From the NCBI GenBank assembly GCA_963706835.1, contig CAVPOB010000008.1:124001-188000 (forward strand): a stretch of DNA of 64,000 nucleotides, in the 5' to 3' direction. The first letter of the stretch is position 1. Every line of letters starts with the position of its first letter. Of the stretch, positions 38,458 to 47,157 are shown in pieces. The translations under genes and the position numbers were made by a program. Under the pieces are notes generated by a model, which did no database searches, was not told the origin of the DNA, and saw only the letters and a program-made list of their open reading frames with translations. The stretch is from CAVXYG01 sp963706835 (GTDB lineage Bacteria > Actinomycetota > Actinomycetes > S36-B12 > GCA-2699445).

Positions 38458-39759
38458 GTGGACTCCGAAGCGCTGTTCGACCGTGCCCAGACCGTGACCC
38501 CCGGCGGGGTGAACTCGCCCGTACGGGCCTTCCGAGCCGTGGGTGGCACCCCTCGCTTCATGGTCCGCGGGCATGGGCCCTACCTGACCGACGCCGACGG
38601 CCGGGAGTACGTCGACCTGGTCTGCGCCTGGGGGCCGATGATCCTGGGCCACGCGCATCCGGCCGTCGTCGAAGCCCTGCAGTTCGCGGCGTTGCGCGGC
38701 ACCGCCTTCGGCACGCCCACGCCGGGCGAGGTGGAACTGGCTGCCGAGATGGTCGCCCGGGTGGCGCCGGTCGAGCAGGTGCGCCTGGTGAACTCCGGTA
38801 CCGAGGCCACGATGTCCGCTATCCGCTTGGCCCGCGGATTCACCGGCCGCTCCAAGATCATCAAGTTCGCCGGGTGCTATCACGGCCACGTCGATGCGCT
38901 GCTGGCCGAGGCGGGCTCGGGTGTCGCCACGCTCGGCCTGCCGACCTCGCCCGGCGTCACCGGCGCCCAGGCCGGCGACACCGTCGTGCTCCCTTACAAC
39001 GACCTCGCTGCAGTGAGTCGTGCGTTCGAGGAGGACGGCGACCAGATCGCCTGCGTGATCACTGAGGCCGCTGCCGCAAACATGGGCGTCGTCCCGCCCG
39101 GCGAGGGCTTCAACGCCGGGCTGGCCCAGTTGTGCCGCGATCATGGGGCCCTCTTCATTTCGGATGAGGTGATGACGGGCTTCCGGGTCAGCCGCAGCGG
39201 TTGGTACGGCCTCGACGGCGTCGCGCCGGATCTCATGACGTTCGGCAAGGTCATGGGTGGCGGCCTGCCGGCGGCGGCGTTCGGCGGGCGGGCGGAGGTG
39301 ATGCAGCACCTCGCGCCGGTCGGTCCGGTCTACCAGGCCGGCACGCTGTCGGGCAATCCGCTGGCGACCGCGGCCGGGCTGGCGACGCTGGCGCAGTGCA
39401 CGCCGCAGGTCTACGCCGCGGTGGACCTGACTGCTGAGCGGGTGGGCGATCTGGCCAGTGCCGCGCTGGCCGCCGAGGGAGTCGCCCACACGCTGCAGCG
39501 CGCGGGCAGCCTGTTCAGCATCTTCTTCACCGACGGCCCGGTGGCCAACTACCAGCAGGCGCAAAATCAGGCGTCGCACCGATATGCGGCGTTCTTCCAC
39601 GCCATGCTGGACCAGGGCGTCTACCTGCCGCCCTCGGCCTACGAGGCGTGGTTCGTCTCGGCAGCGCACGACGATGCGGCACTGGACCGCATCGCATCCG
39701 CGCTGCCGGCGGCGGCCCGCGCTGCTGCGGCCGCGACGCGTCCGGACTTGGAGCGATGA
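38458..39759 (+). CDS. hemL: Glutamate-1-semialdehyde 2,1-aminomutase
   Basis: Second step of the C5 heme pathway: converts glutamate-1-semialdehyde to 5-aminolevulinate with PLP. VTPGGVNSPVRAFRAVGG is the characteristic start, LVNSGTEATMSAIRLARGF and GCYHGHVDALL bind PLP, LFISDEVMTGFR holds the Asp, and MTFGKVMGGGLPAAAFGG carries the Schiff-base Lys. Length is 433 residues. The start is GTG. It abuts the next gene without a gap. Confidence 0.96.
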   Translation: MDSEALFDRAQTVTPGGVNSPVRAFRAVGGTPRFMVRGHGPYLTDADGREYVDLVCAWGPMILGHAHPAVVEALQFAALRGTAFGTPTPGEVELAAEMVARVAPVEQVRLVNSGTEATMSAIRLARGFTGRSKIIKFAGCYHGHVDALLAEAGSGVATLGLPTSPGVTGAQAGDTVVLPYNDLAAVSRAFEEDGDQIACVITEAAAANMGVVPPGEGFNAGLAQLCRDHGALFISDEVMTGFRVSRSGWYGLDGVAPDLMTFGKVMGGGLPAAAFGGRAEVMQHLAPVGPVYQAGTLSGNPLATAAGLATLAQCTPQVYAAVDLTAERVGDLASAALAAEGVAHTLQRAGSLFSIFFTDGPVANYQQAQNQASHRYAAFFHAMLDQGVYLPPSAYEAWFVSAAHDDAALDRIASALPAAARAAAAATRPDLER

Positions 39760-40398
39760 ATGGCCACCACGACCGTTGTCCATCTGCTGCGTCACGGCGA
39801 GGTCTACAACCCGTCCGGCGTGCTCTACGGCCGCCTGCCGGACTTCCACCTCAGCGAGTTGGGCCGCCAGATGGCCCAGCGTGCCGCAGGAGCGCTGGCG
39901 GACAAGGACGTCGCGATCGTGACCTCCTCACCCCTTGAGCGGGCCCAGGAGACTGCGCAGCCGGTCGCGGAATCGCACGGGCTGGCCATCGGCACGGATG
40001 CCGACCTGATCGAGGCCGCCAATATCTTCGAGGGCAAGAAGATCACGCCGCAGCAGTTGCTGAAGCATCCCGGATACTGGCGGCACCTCTACAACCCCTT
40101 CACCCCGAGCTGGGGGGAGCCGTACGTGGAGCTGGCCGGCCGGATGCGCAGCGCCGTCGCCCGGGCCCGCGAGCAGGCCCGGGGGCGGGAGGCGGTCCTG
40201 GTCAGCCACCAGTTGCCCATCTGGATCGCCCGCCTCGACTGGGAGGGCAGGCGTTTCGCCCACGACCCGCGCAAGCGACAATGTTCCTTGGCGTCCTTGA
40301 CCTCGCTGCACTTCGCCGACGACGAGTTGTCCGCTGTGGTCTACACCGAGCCGTCGGCGGACCTGCTGCCGCGGTCGACCAACGCCACCGGAGCGTAG
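39760..40398 (+). CDS. Histidine phosphatase family protein
   Basis: A 212-residue phosphoglycerate-mutase-like phosphatase. The phosphohistidine motif is VVHLLRHGEVYNPSG (RHG); LSELGRQMAQRAAGAL and SSPLERAQETAQPVA follow, and the second His is in AVLVSHQLPIWI. The substrate is not predictable. In actinobacteria this gene often sits between hemL and the cytochrome c maturation genes, as here, which suggests a conserved operon. Confidence 0.9.
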   Translation: MATTTVVHLLRHGEVYNPSGVLYGRLPDFHLSELGRQMAQRAAGALADKDVAIVTSSPLERAQETAQPVAESHGLAIGTDADLIEAANIFEGKKITPQQLLKHPGYWRHLYNPFTPSWGEPYVELAGRMRSAVARAREQARGREAVLVSHQLPIWIARLDWEGRRFAHDPRKRQCSLASLTSLHFADDELSAVVYTEPSADLLPRSTNATGA

Positions 40399-40419
40399 CC
40401 GAGCCGAGAGGGGGAGCGC

Positions 40420-41041
40420 ATGGGGGGACGGTGGTCGGTCGTCGCGGCTGGTGCTGTCGCTGCGGTGCTGCTGACCGGCTGCGGCGGCGCAGCCAACGGC
40501 GAGACCGGCACGGAGGGCAGCCTCGGGTTCGTGGCCGGAGACGGGTCGATCGTGCTGCTCGACCCGCAGGACCGCACGGATGCGCCGGTCGCGGCCGGGC
40601 CGCTGCTGTCCGGCGGAGAGCTGAGCACTGCGGATCTGCGCGGGTCGGTGGTGGTGCTCAACGTCTGGGCATCCTGGTGCGCTCCGTGCCGCGCGGAATC
40701 ACCCGATCTGCAAGCCGTGTGGGATGCGACCCGGGACGGCGGGGTGCAGTTCGTCGGCATCAACACCCGCGACTCCGAGGCCGCCGCCGCGGCCTTCGTC
40801 GGCAACTACGGGTTGACCTACCCGCATCTGCTCGATCCCGATGGCCGCACCCAGCTGCTCTTCCGCGACTCCCTGCCGCCCGCAGGCGATCCCGAGCACG
40901 CTGGTCCTGGACAAGCAGGGCCGCGTGGCCGGCCGGGTGCTGGGGGCGGCTTCGCAGTCGCAGTTGCTCGGCCTGATCGAGCCGCTGACCGCCGAGCCGT
41001 ACGAGGGGCCGGGCCCGGAGCCGATCGTGGTGCAGCCGTGA
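40420..41041 (+). CDS. TlpA/ResA-type thiol-disulfide reductase lipoprotein (one apparent frameshift near 40881)
   Basis: This exported thioredoxin-like protein keeps apocytochrome c cysteines reduced for heme attachment. A lipoprotein signal peptide (VAAVLLTGCGG) anchors it outside the membrane. The redox site is NVWASWCAPCRAESPDL. The frame breaks after DSLPP; adding CG (CCCGCGCAGG) joins it to QAIPSTLVLDKQGRVAGRV, the conserved cis-Pro region. The joined length is about 207 residues. It heads a set with ccdA, resB and ccsB. Confidence 0.88.
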
Positions 41042-41057
41042 CCGGGCGGGAGCGAGC

Positions 41058-41894
41058 ATGAACCTGCTCGGACTGGTGACCGAGACGATCTTCACCGGCA
41101 GTCTGCTCCTGGCGGTGCCGCTGGCGCTCATCGCTGGCGCGATCTCGTTCTTCTCCCCGTGCGTGCTCCCGCTGGTCCCGGCCTACCTGTCGATGGTGAC
41201 CGGGCTGTCGGGGGAGCAGCTGACCGGTGGGACCGGCAAGCCCGGCGAGCCCGCCGACCGGGACGACGGCAACCCCGTCACCACGGCGGTCCGGGCGGCC
41301 AAGCGCAGTCGGGTCCTCACCGGTGCGATCCTGTTCGTCGCGGGGTTCACGGTGGTCTTCGTCTCCTACGGGGCGCTGTTCGGCGGCCTCGGCTCCACGC
41401 TGCTGGAGTACCAGGACATCATCAGCCGAGTGCTCGGCGTCGTGGTGATCGTCATGGGCGTGACCTACCTGGGCATCGGACCGCTCGGCCGCACGATGTG
41501 GTGGAACGCCGACGCCCGGATCCATGCCACCCCGCGTCCCGGGCTGTGGGGCGCGCCGCTGCTTGGCGTGGTCTTCGGACTGGGATGGACGCCCTGCATC
41601 GGGCCGACCCTCGCAGCGGTGCAGACGCTGGCCTTCACCGAGGGCTCGGCCGCCCGCGGGGCGCTACTCTCCTTGGCGTACTGCATCGGCCTCGGCTTCC
41701 CGTTCATCGTCATCGCCCAGGGCTTCGCCAGCCTGGCCGGCGCCCTGCAGTGGGGCCGCACCCACGCCAAGGCGATCAGCCGCGTGGGCGGGGTGATGCT
41801 GATCGCGCTGGGCCTGCTGCTGGTGACGGGGTTGTGGTCGGACCTCATCGTGCAGGTGCAGGTCTGGGCCAGCGGATTCGCCCCGCCGCTATAG
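41058..41894 (+). CDS. ccdA: Cytochrome c biogenesis protein CcdA
   Basis: CcdA passes electrons across the membrane to the extracellular thioredoxin. The 278 residues contain the two redox Cys motifs in SFFSPCVLPLVPAYLSM and LGWTPCIGPTLAAV, each at the start of a membrane helix, with about six helices in all. A charged loop of about 35 residues after the first helix (QLTGGTGKPGEPADRDD) is typical of actinobacterial forms. It sits between the thioredoxin lipoprotein and resB. Confidence 0.93.
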   Translation: MNLLGLVTETIFTGSLLLAVPLALIAGAISFFSPCVLPLVPAYLSMVTGLSGEQLTGGTGKPGEPADRDDGNPVTTAVRAAKRSRVLTGAILFVAGFTVVFVSYGALFGGLGSTLLEYQDIISRVLGVVVIVMGVTYLGIGPLGRTMWWNADARIHATPRPGLWGAPLLGVVFGLGWTPCIGPTLAAVQTLAFTEGSAARGALLSLAYCIGLGFPFIVIAQGFASLAGALQWGRTHAKAISRVGGVMLIALGLLLVTGLWSDLIVQVQVWASGFAPPL

Positions 41895-41958
41895 CCGACG
41901 TCCCCGACCGGAGCGGTCCCTGTCGCCGGCGGGGATCACCTTAGGTGACAATGGTCGC

Positions 41959-43609
41959 GTGCCGTTGACGAACCGTGGGGCGATCGACGACGTCGAGGGC
42001 CGCATCGATCCGGGCACCATCGACCTGTCCGAGGCGGAACCGGACGCTCCCGGCCCCCTCGCGCAGCCGCCCCTGCCGCGCGGCCTCGGGCTGGGCGGCT
42101 GGACCCGCTGGGTATGGCGGACGCTGACGTCGATGCGGACCGCGCTGGTGCTGCTGCTCATCCTCGTGCTGGCTGCCATTCCCGGCTCGATCGTCCCGCA
42201 GCGCGTCTCCGACCAGTTCGCCGTCAACCAGTTCTTCGAGGAGAACCCGCAACTGGCACCGATCCTGGATCGGCTGGGCATGTTCGACGTCTTCGGCAGT
42301 GCGTGGTTCGCCGCCATCTATCTGCTGCTGTTCATCTCGCTGGTCGGCTGCGTCATTCCCCGCTCGGCGCAGCTGTGGCGGCAGTGGCGGGCCGGGCCCG
42401 CGCAGCCGCCCCGCCGGCTGCCGGAGCGCGCGGGGGTCGTGACGATCCCGGCCGACGAGCGGCACTGTTGCAGCGGCCGCAGCCCAGTTGCAGCGCGACG
42501 GCTGGCGGGTCTCCAGCGGCCCGGAGTGGGTGAGCGCGGAGAAGGGCTTCCTGCGCGAGGTCGGCAACCTCGGGTTCCACCTGTCGATGGTGGCGCTGCT
42601 GATCGCGGTGGGGGTCGGTTCGGTGCTGGGCTGGCGCGGCAGCGTCGTGGTGCGCGAGGGCCAGGGCTTCGCCAACATGCTGACCCAGTACGACGAATGG
42701 GGCGGCGGCGCCGCGGTGAGCCCCGAAGACCTGCCCCCGTTCGCGTTCACCCTGGAGTCCTTCACGGTGGACTTCGAGCGGGGCGAGGCGCAGCGGGGCG
42801 CCCCCCGCGACTTCGAGGCGGTCGTGCAGTTGCAGCGCGAGCCGCGGTGCTGCGGTCACGACGGAGATCCTGCGCGTCAATGAGCCGCTGCGCATCGACG
42901 GCGCCGACGTCTACCTCATCGGTCACGGCTACGCGCCGAGGCTGCGGGTCACGGCGCCGGACGGCGCGGTGGTGTTCGACGACAGCGTGGTCTTCCTGCC
43001 GCAGGACCCGAACTTCACCTCCACCGGCGTGGTCAAGCTGCCCGACGCCGAGCCGCAGCTGGCGTTCAACGGCATCTTCGCGCCGACGGCGACCGTCGAT
43101 GAGGAGGGCCCGCGCTCCCTCTTCCCCGCCCCGGACGTGCCGGGGCTGTTCCTGGCTGCTTTCACCGGCGATCTCGGCCTGGACGAAGGTGTCCCGCAGA
43201 ATGTCTATGCCCTCGACATCAGCGGCCTGGAACAGATCGGACTGGAGGGGCTGGGACCCGGCCAGTCCTGGACCTTGCCGGATGGGACCACCGTCGAGTT
43301 CGTCGGGGTCGATCGCTACGTCTCGCTGAAGATTTCCCACGATCCCGGCCGGCTCTGGGCGCTGCTGGCCGCAGCCCTGGTCATGGTCGGCCTCATGCTC
43401 TCGCTCTTCGTCCCCCGCCGCCGGATCTGGCTGCGGCGCTCCGGCGACACCGCGACGGATTGCGGGGCTGGCCCGAACCGAGCGGGCCGCCCCGTCCGAC
43501 GACGTCGCCGAGTTGGCGCAGGCGCTGGCGCCGGCCTCGGGCACGGCGGCACCCTCGGCACGAGCATCCATCGCGGGGACATCCCCGGCACGAAGGAGCA
43601 CCGCAATGA
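41959..43609 (+). CDS. resB: Cytochrome c biogenesis protein ResB (three or four apparent frameshifts)
   Basis: ResB forms the system II heme-handling and ligation complex with CcsB. RTALVLLLILVLAAIPGSIVPQ is the first helix, IYLLLFISLVGCVIPR the second, GNLGFHLSMVALLIAVGVG the third, followed by a large extracellular domain (INEPLRIDGADVYLIGHGYAP-like VNEPLRIDGADVYLIGHG) and a last helix before RRRIWLRRSG. Breaks at about 42460, 42843 and 43456 are each repaired by adding CG. One further CG before 43606 would end the gene with a TGA that overlaps the ccsB ATG; without it the frame runs into ccsB. The repaired length is about 552 residues. Confidence 0.9.
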
Positions 43610-44590
43610 CGGCGCAGCAGTGGGCTGACCTCTCGAACATGGCGATCTACTCGACCATGTTCGTCCTGGTCCTCGCCATGATCTTCTTCGCGGCATCCTT
43701 CGCGGGTCGGCGCACCAGTCGATTCCCGTGCCGAGCGTGCCGTGGCGCGCCCGGTCGCAGTGGCGGTCGGCGGCACGGGCGGCGCCGGCAGCCGGGGATG
43801 CCGGGGCCGTTCCTGACTGGGCCGACGGCCGGGGCGGCCGAACCGGGGCGCCGGGCCGGCAACATCGCCATGGCGCTGACCTGGCTTGGCGTTCGCGCTG
43901 CTGCTGGCGGGCGCTGGTGACACGCGGCGTCTGGGCGGGTCGGGCGCCCTGGGGCAACATGTACGAGTTCTCACTGTCCAGCGCCCTGGCCGCCCTGGGC
44001 GTCTTCCTGGTGCTGTCCACCAAGCGCGATGTCCGCTGGTTCGGGGTGTTCCTCATCCCGGCGGTGCTGCTCACGCTGGGCTCTGGCGGTCACCGTCCTG
44101 TACACCGAGGCGGCGCAACTGGTGCCGGCGCTGGATTCCTACTGGCTGGTCATCCACGTCTCGGCGGCGATCGTCTGCGGCGGCGCGTTCGTGGTGGCCG
44201 GTCTGCTGTCGCTGCTCTACCTGCGTGCGGGACCGCGCCGACCACCGCGGCGGACCGGCCTGGGCCGGCAAGCTGCCCCCGGCGGAACGGCTCGACACGC
44301 TGGCCTACCGGACCATCGCCTTCACCATGCCGCTGTGGACCTTCGCCATCGTGGCCGGGGCCATCTGGGCAGAGGCGGCCTGGGGCCGCTACTGGGGCTG
44401 GGATCCCAAGGAGACGTGGGCGCTGATCACCTGGCTGGTGTTCGCCGGCTACCTGCATGCCCGGGCCACGGCGGGCTGGCGGGGCCGTCGGGCGGCCTGG
44501 CTCGGGGTCATCGGCACGCTCACGTTCGTCTTCAACTACTTCGCCGTGAACTTGATCTTCCCAGGCCTGCACTCCTATGCCGGGGTGTGA
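43606..44590 (+). CDS. ccsB: Cytochrome c biogenesis protein CcsB/CcsA (seven apparent frameshifts)
   Basis: The membrane partner of ResB that presents heme for attachment. Recognisable parts in order are MTAQQWADLSNMAIYSTMF, DSRAERAVARPVAVAVGG, AGNIAMALTW, APWGNMYEFSLSSALAALG, DSYWLVIHVSAAIVCGG, and the heme-binding WWD-type stretch WGRYWGWDPKETWALITWL, then a final helix with FNYFAVNLIFPGLHSY. These lie in successive frames; CG additions at about 43711, 43793, 43849, 43890, 43912, 44074 and 44227 join them into about 332 residues, the normal length. AAGGAG precedes the ATG. Confidence 0.9.
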
Positions 44591-44601
44591 CGCACGTCAC
44601 G
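44586..44601. promoter_or_regulatory. CRP/GlxR-like operator
   Basis: TGTGA-CGCACG-TCACG matches nine of ten defined bases of the CRP-family site TGTGAN6TCACA, and GTGACG-CA-CGTCAC is a perfect inverted repeat. It overlaps the ccsB stop codon and lies about 880 bp before the next start. It could serve an unseen promoter here or be chance. Confidence 0.4.
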
Positions 44602-44939
44602 CTGTGCCGGGTGTGAACCGGCGGTATCCGGGCATACCGGACTCGAGCGCGTCACGCGCCAGCCGGGTCTCAACCGGACAGCAGTACAACTGAACAACCC
44701 GCAGGCGCCGCTTGTGCCGGCGCCTGGTGCCCCTCCCTCCCTCCCTTCTCGGCACCGATGCGGGTCTGCAAGCGCGGGCCGCCGGTCGAATCGATTCCCG
44801 GCGGCCCGCTCGCTGCGCCCGCCGGTTGCTGCCCGAGCCGCTTCCGACCTCATCGCAATCGGGAGTGTGGTGGCTCCGTGTGCGGCTGTGCGCCGGGTGG
44901 CGCAGCGAGCGGGTCAAGGGCCGCGGCGCCAGGCGGGGC

Positions 44940-45273
44940 TGCACCCGATTTGGGGGTTTGCACCCGTCGCGGGGGCGGAACGTCCGGTGAGCGGGACAAG
45001 GCTGCACCCAGTTCGGGGGTTTGCACCCGTCGCGGTGGCGGAATCGGCCGGAACAGGGCCCGGAGCCCCCGTCCCGGGTGCAAACCCCCATGCTGGGTGC
45101 ACGATCGCCCCACGGAGGCGGCCTCGAGCCCCCGTCCCGGGTGCAGACCCCCTGCAACGGAGGCGCTCTCGAGCCCCCGTCCCGGGTGCAGACCCCCGTG
45201 CCGGGTGCACAATCGCCCCACGGAGGCGGCTCTCGAGCCCCCGTCCCGGGTGCAAACCCCCGCAACGGATGCG
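44940..45273. repeat. Dyad repeat element, copy 2, with extra units
   Basis: The design equals that at 4703: TGCACCC pairs at 44940/44959 and 45003/45022 (63-bp period), then GGGTGCA pairs at 45076/45095 and 45139 (63 bp), centre gap 47 bp. Two more forward pairs follow at 45184/45203 and 45248. The second half-unit of the 45139 pair is decayed. A second sequence, CCCCACGGAGGCGGC, sits between forward pairs at 45107 and 45215. The remaining parts of the 880-bp gap (44602-44935 and 45345-45469) show no gene or clear signal. Confidence 0.9.
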
Positions 45274-45469
45274 CGGTCGCTCGACGGGGGTGCCCTCAAG
45301 CCCCCGTGGCGGGTGCGCGCCCACGCAACCGGTGCCCAGCCGCCCCACGGAGGGCAACCGCCCGAAGCGCTACCGCCTGAGTCGCGATGAGCCCCTTTCC
45401 GACCCGCTCCTGCGGCGATTCGCCCGGTGTCGGTTTACGGTGGGATGACGGGATGTCAGGGAGTGCACT

Positions 45470-45934
45470 GTGGTCAGGATCCTGCCGTTGGTCGGCGTCA
45501 TCGGACTGATGCTGTACACGTTCTTCGACGTGCTCGCGACCGACCGCCGCCGGTTCACCTCGTTGAGCAAGGGCCTGTGGCTGCTGGTCGCGTGCATCCC
45601 GGTCCTCGGCGGGCTGCTGTGGCTCATGGTCGGCAAGCCGCGCCGATCCGGCTCGTCCGGGTCGGTGATCTCGCTCAACCGTCGGCCGCGCCCGGTGGCG
45701 CCCGACGACGACCCGGAGTTCCTGCGCCGACTCGACGAGCAGGCCTGGCGGGCCAAGCGCGACAGCGCCCGATCCGCCGAAGCGCCACCCCCCGAGGTCT
45801 CCTCGCCGCCGTCGCCGCAGACGTCGCCCGGCGCGGAAGAGGACGACTCCGACACCGATACCCCGCCGACGCAGCCCCCGACCGACGCCGCTGAGGAGGA
45901 AGGACCCACGCAACCGCCGACCGGCGAGCGCTGA
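45470..45934 (+). CDS. PLDc_N domain membrane protein
   Basis: A 154-residue protein with two membrane helices (PLVGVIGLMLYTFFDVLA and GLWLLVACIPVLGGLLWLMVG) around the TDRRRFTSLSKG segment, the PLDc_N pattern seen at the start of cardiolipin synthases but here alone. The tail is acidic and Pro-rich (SSPPSPQTSPGAEEDD). It is a common neighbour of ccsB and menA in actinobacteria; the function is unknown. The start is GTG. Confidence 0.8.
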   Translation: MVRILPLVGVIGLMLYTFFDVLATDRRRFTSLSKGLWLLVACIPVLGGLLWLMVGKPRRSGSSGSVISLNRRPRPVAPDDDPEFLRRLDEQAWRAKRDSARSAEAPPPEVSSPPSPQTSPGAEEDDSDTDTPPTQPPTDAAEEEGPTQPPTGER

Positions 45935-45999
45935 GGGGCAGCGGATGCCGGGCCGCGGGCACGGTTCGCGCGGCGCCAGTGGCCCCGTACCCTGGGAGC

Positions 46000-46332
46000 A
46001 TGCGGCAGGCACTCTCCAGCGTCGTTGATCGCCATCCCGTCCTGGTCTACACGATGGCGCGGGTCGGCCTCTTCCTGGCCGTCCTGGCGCCCCTGTACCT
46101 GCTCGGCCTGCGCGGCTTCCTGCTGCTGGTGCTCGCCGTGGTGCTGTCCGGGGTGCTGTCGCTGGTGCTGCTCAACCGGGTCCGCGCGCGCTTCAGCAGC
46201 GTCATCAGCGGGTACTTCTCCCGGATCAACCAACGCATCGACGCGGCCACCCGGGCCGAGGACGATGAGGGTGCCGACGATTCAGTCGACCAGCGCCAGT
46301 CCCAGTCCCAGCCCCAGTCCGGTCAGCAGTAG
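46000..46332 (+). CDS. DUF4229 membrane protein
   Basis: The 110-residue product has two helices (VLVYTMARVGLFLAVLAPLY and FLLLVLAVVLSGVLSLVLL) followed by a conserved basic-acidic segment, NRVRARFSSVISGYFSRINQRIDAATRAE, here named by its key NRVRARFS and RINQRIDAATRAE parts. This is the DUF4229 pattern. It ends in a Gln/Ser-rich tail and overlaps the end of convergent menA by 51 bp. The function is unknown. Confidence 0.8.
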   Translation: MRQALSSVVDRHPVLVYTMARVGLFLAVLAPLYLLGLRGFLLLVLAVVLSGVLSLVLLNRVRARFSSVISGYFSRINQRIDAATRAEDDEGADDSVDQRQSQSQPQSGQQ

Positions 46333-47157
46333 CGCCACCGACGTCCGTCCCAGGACCGGGATCAGGGCCGCGCCGACCGCTCCGGCCCGGACGTCGCGCA
46401 CCGCGCCGGCCATCGGGACGGCTCCGGCCAGCCCCGCCAGGGCTCCGGGGTAGCCCACCGCGATCCCCATCACGGTCAGGAAAGCCGCCACCGAACCGGC
46501 GGTGAACAGCACCCGTGTGCCGCGATCGCCCAGCAGGACCGCCAGCGTGCGCTTGCCGGCGTCCAGGTCGGTCGGGATGTCGCGCAGGTTGTTGGCCACG
46601 AGGATCAGCGCGGCCAGCAGGCCGACCGGCACGGAGGCTGCGGTCGCCAGCCATGTCACCGCCCCGATCTGCACGTAGGCGGTCCCGATGACCGCGACGG
46701 GGCCGAAGAAGACGAAGACGAACAGCTCGCCCAGCCCGGCGTAGCCGTAGGGCCGCGGACCGCCGGTGTAGAGCCAGGCGGCCGCGATGCTCACCGCCCC
46801 GACCAGCAGCCACCACCAGGCCTGCGCCAGGACCACCAGCCACAGCCCCAGGACCGCAGCGGTCAGCAGCGCCAGCAGGGCCGCCCTACGGACCGCCGCC
46901 GGTGCCGCCAGCCCCTGCCCGACCAGTCGCACCGGGCCGATGCGGACGTTGTCGGTGCCCCGGATGCCATCGGAATAGTCGTTGGCGTAGTTCACACCGA
47001 TCTGCAGGCTCAGGGCCACCGCGAGCGCGAGCAGCGCACGACCGGGGAGAAGGGACTGCTCCGCTGCTGCGGCACCGCAGCCGGCCGCGACAGGCGCGAG
47101 GGCCGCGGGCAGCGTCCGGGGCCGCGCACCGGCGACCCACTGGCGCGGCGTGGCCAC
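46282..47157 (-). CDS. menA: 1,4-dihydroxy-2-naphthoate polyprenyltransferase
   Basis: Adds the isoprenoid chain to dihydroxynaphthoate in menaquinone synthesis. The 291-residue membrane protein contains WVAGARPRTLPAALAPVAAG, the prenyl-diphosphate-binding NYANDYSDGIRGTD (DxxxD), AAWLYTGGPRPYGYAGLGE, and the second Asp site NNLRDIPTDLDAGKRTL. The GTG start shares one base with the menE stop (TAGTG). The last 15 codons overlap the DUF4229 gene. Confidence 0.93.
   Translation of the reverse strand: MATPRQWVAGARPRTLPAALAPVAAGCGAAAAEQSLLPGRALLALAVALSLQIGVNYANDYSDGIRGTDNVRIGPVRLVGQGLAAPAAVRRAALLALLTAAVLGLWLVVLAQAWWWLLVGAVSIAAAWLYTGGPRPYGYAGLGELFVFVFFGPVAVIGTAYVQIGAVTWLATAASVPVGLLAALILVANNLRDIPTDLDAGKRTLAVLLGDRGTRVLFTAGSVAAFLTVMGIAVGYPGALAGLAGAVPMAGAVRDVRAGAVGAALIPVLGRTSVALLLTGLGLGLGLALVD

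Noticed and set aside
41959..44590. A true ResB-CcsB fusion protein
   Set aside because: The frame is open across the border, but ccsB has its own AAGGAG and ATG, and one more CG would give an ATGA overlap. Given the many CG losses here, separate genes are more likely.
44714..45448. Long open frames through repeat element 2 (and similar ones through elements 1 and 3)
   Set aside because: The 63-bp period is a multiple of three, so any stop-free frame repeats. The products are Pro/Arg/Cys-rich repeats with no ribosome site or family.
45470..45934. A phospholipase D or cardiolipin synthase
   Set aside because: Only the short PLDc_N membrane segment is present. No HKD catalytic motif follows.
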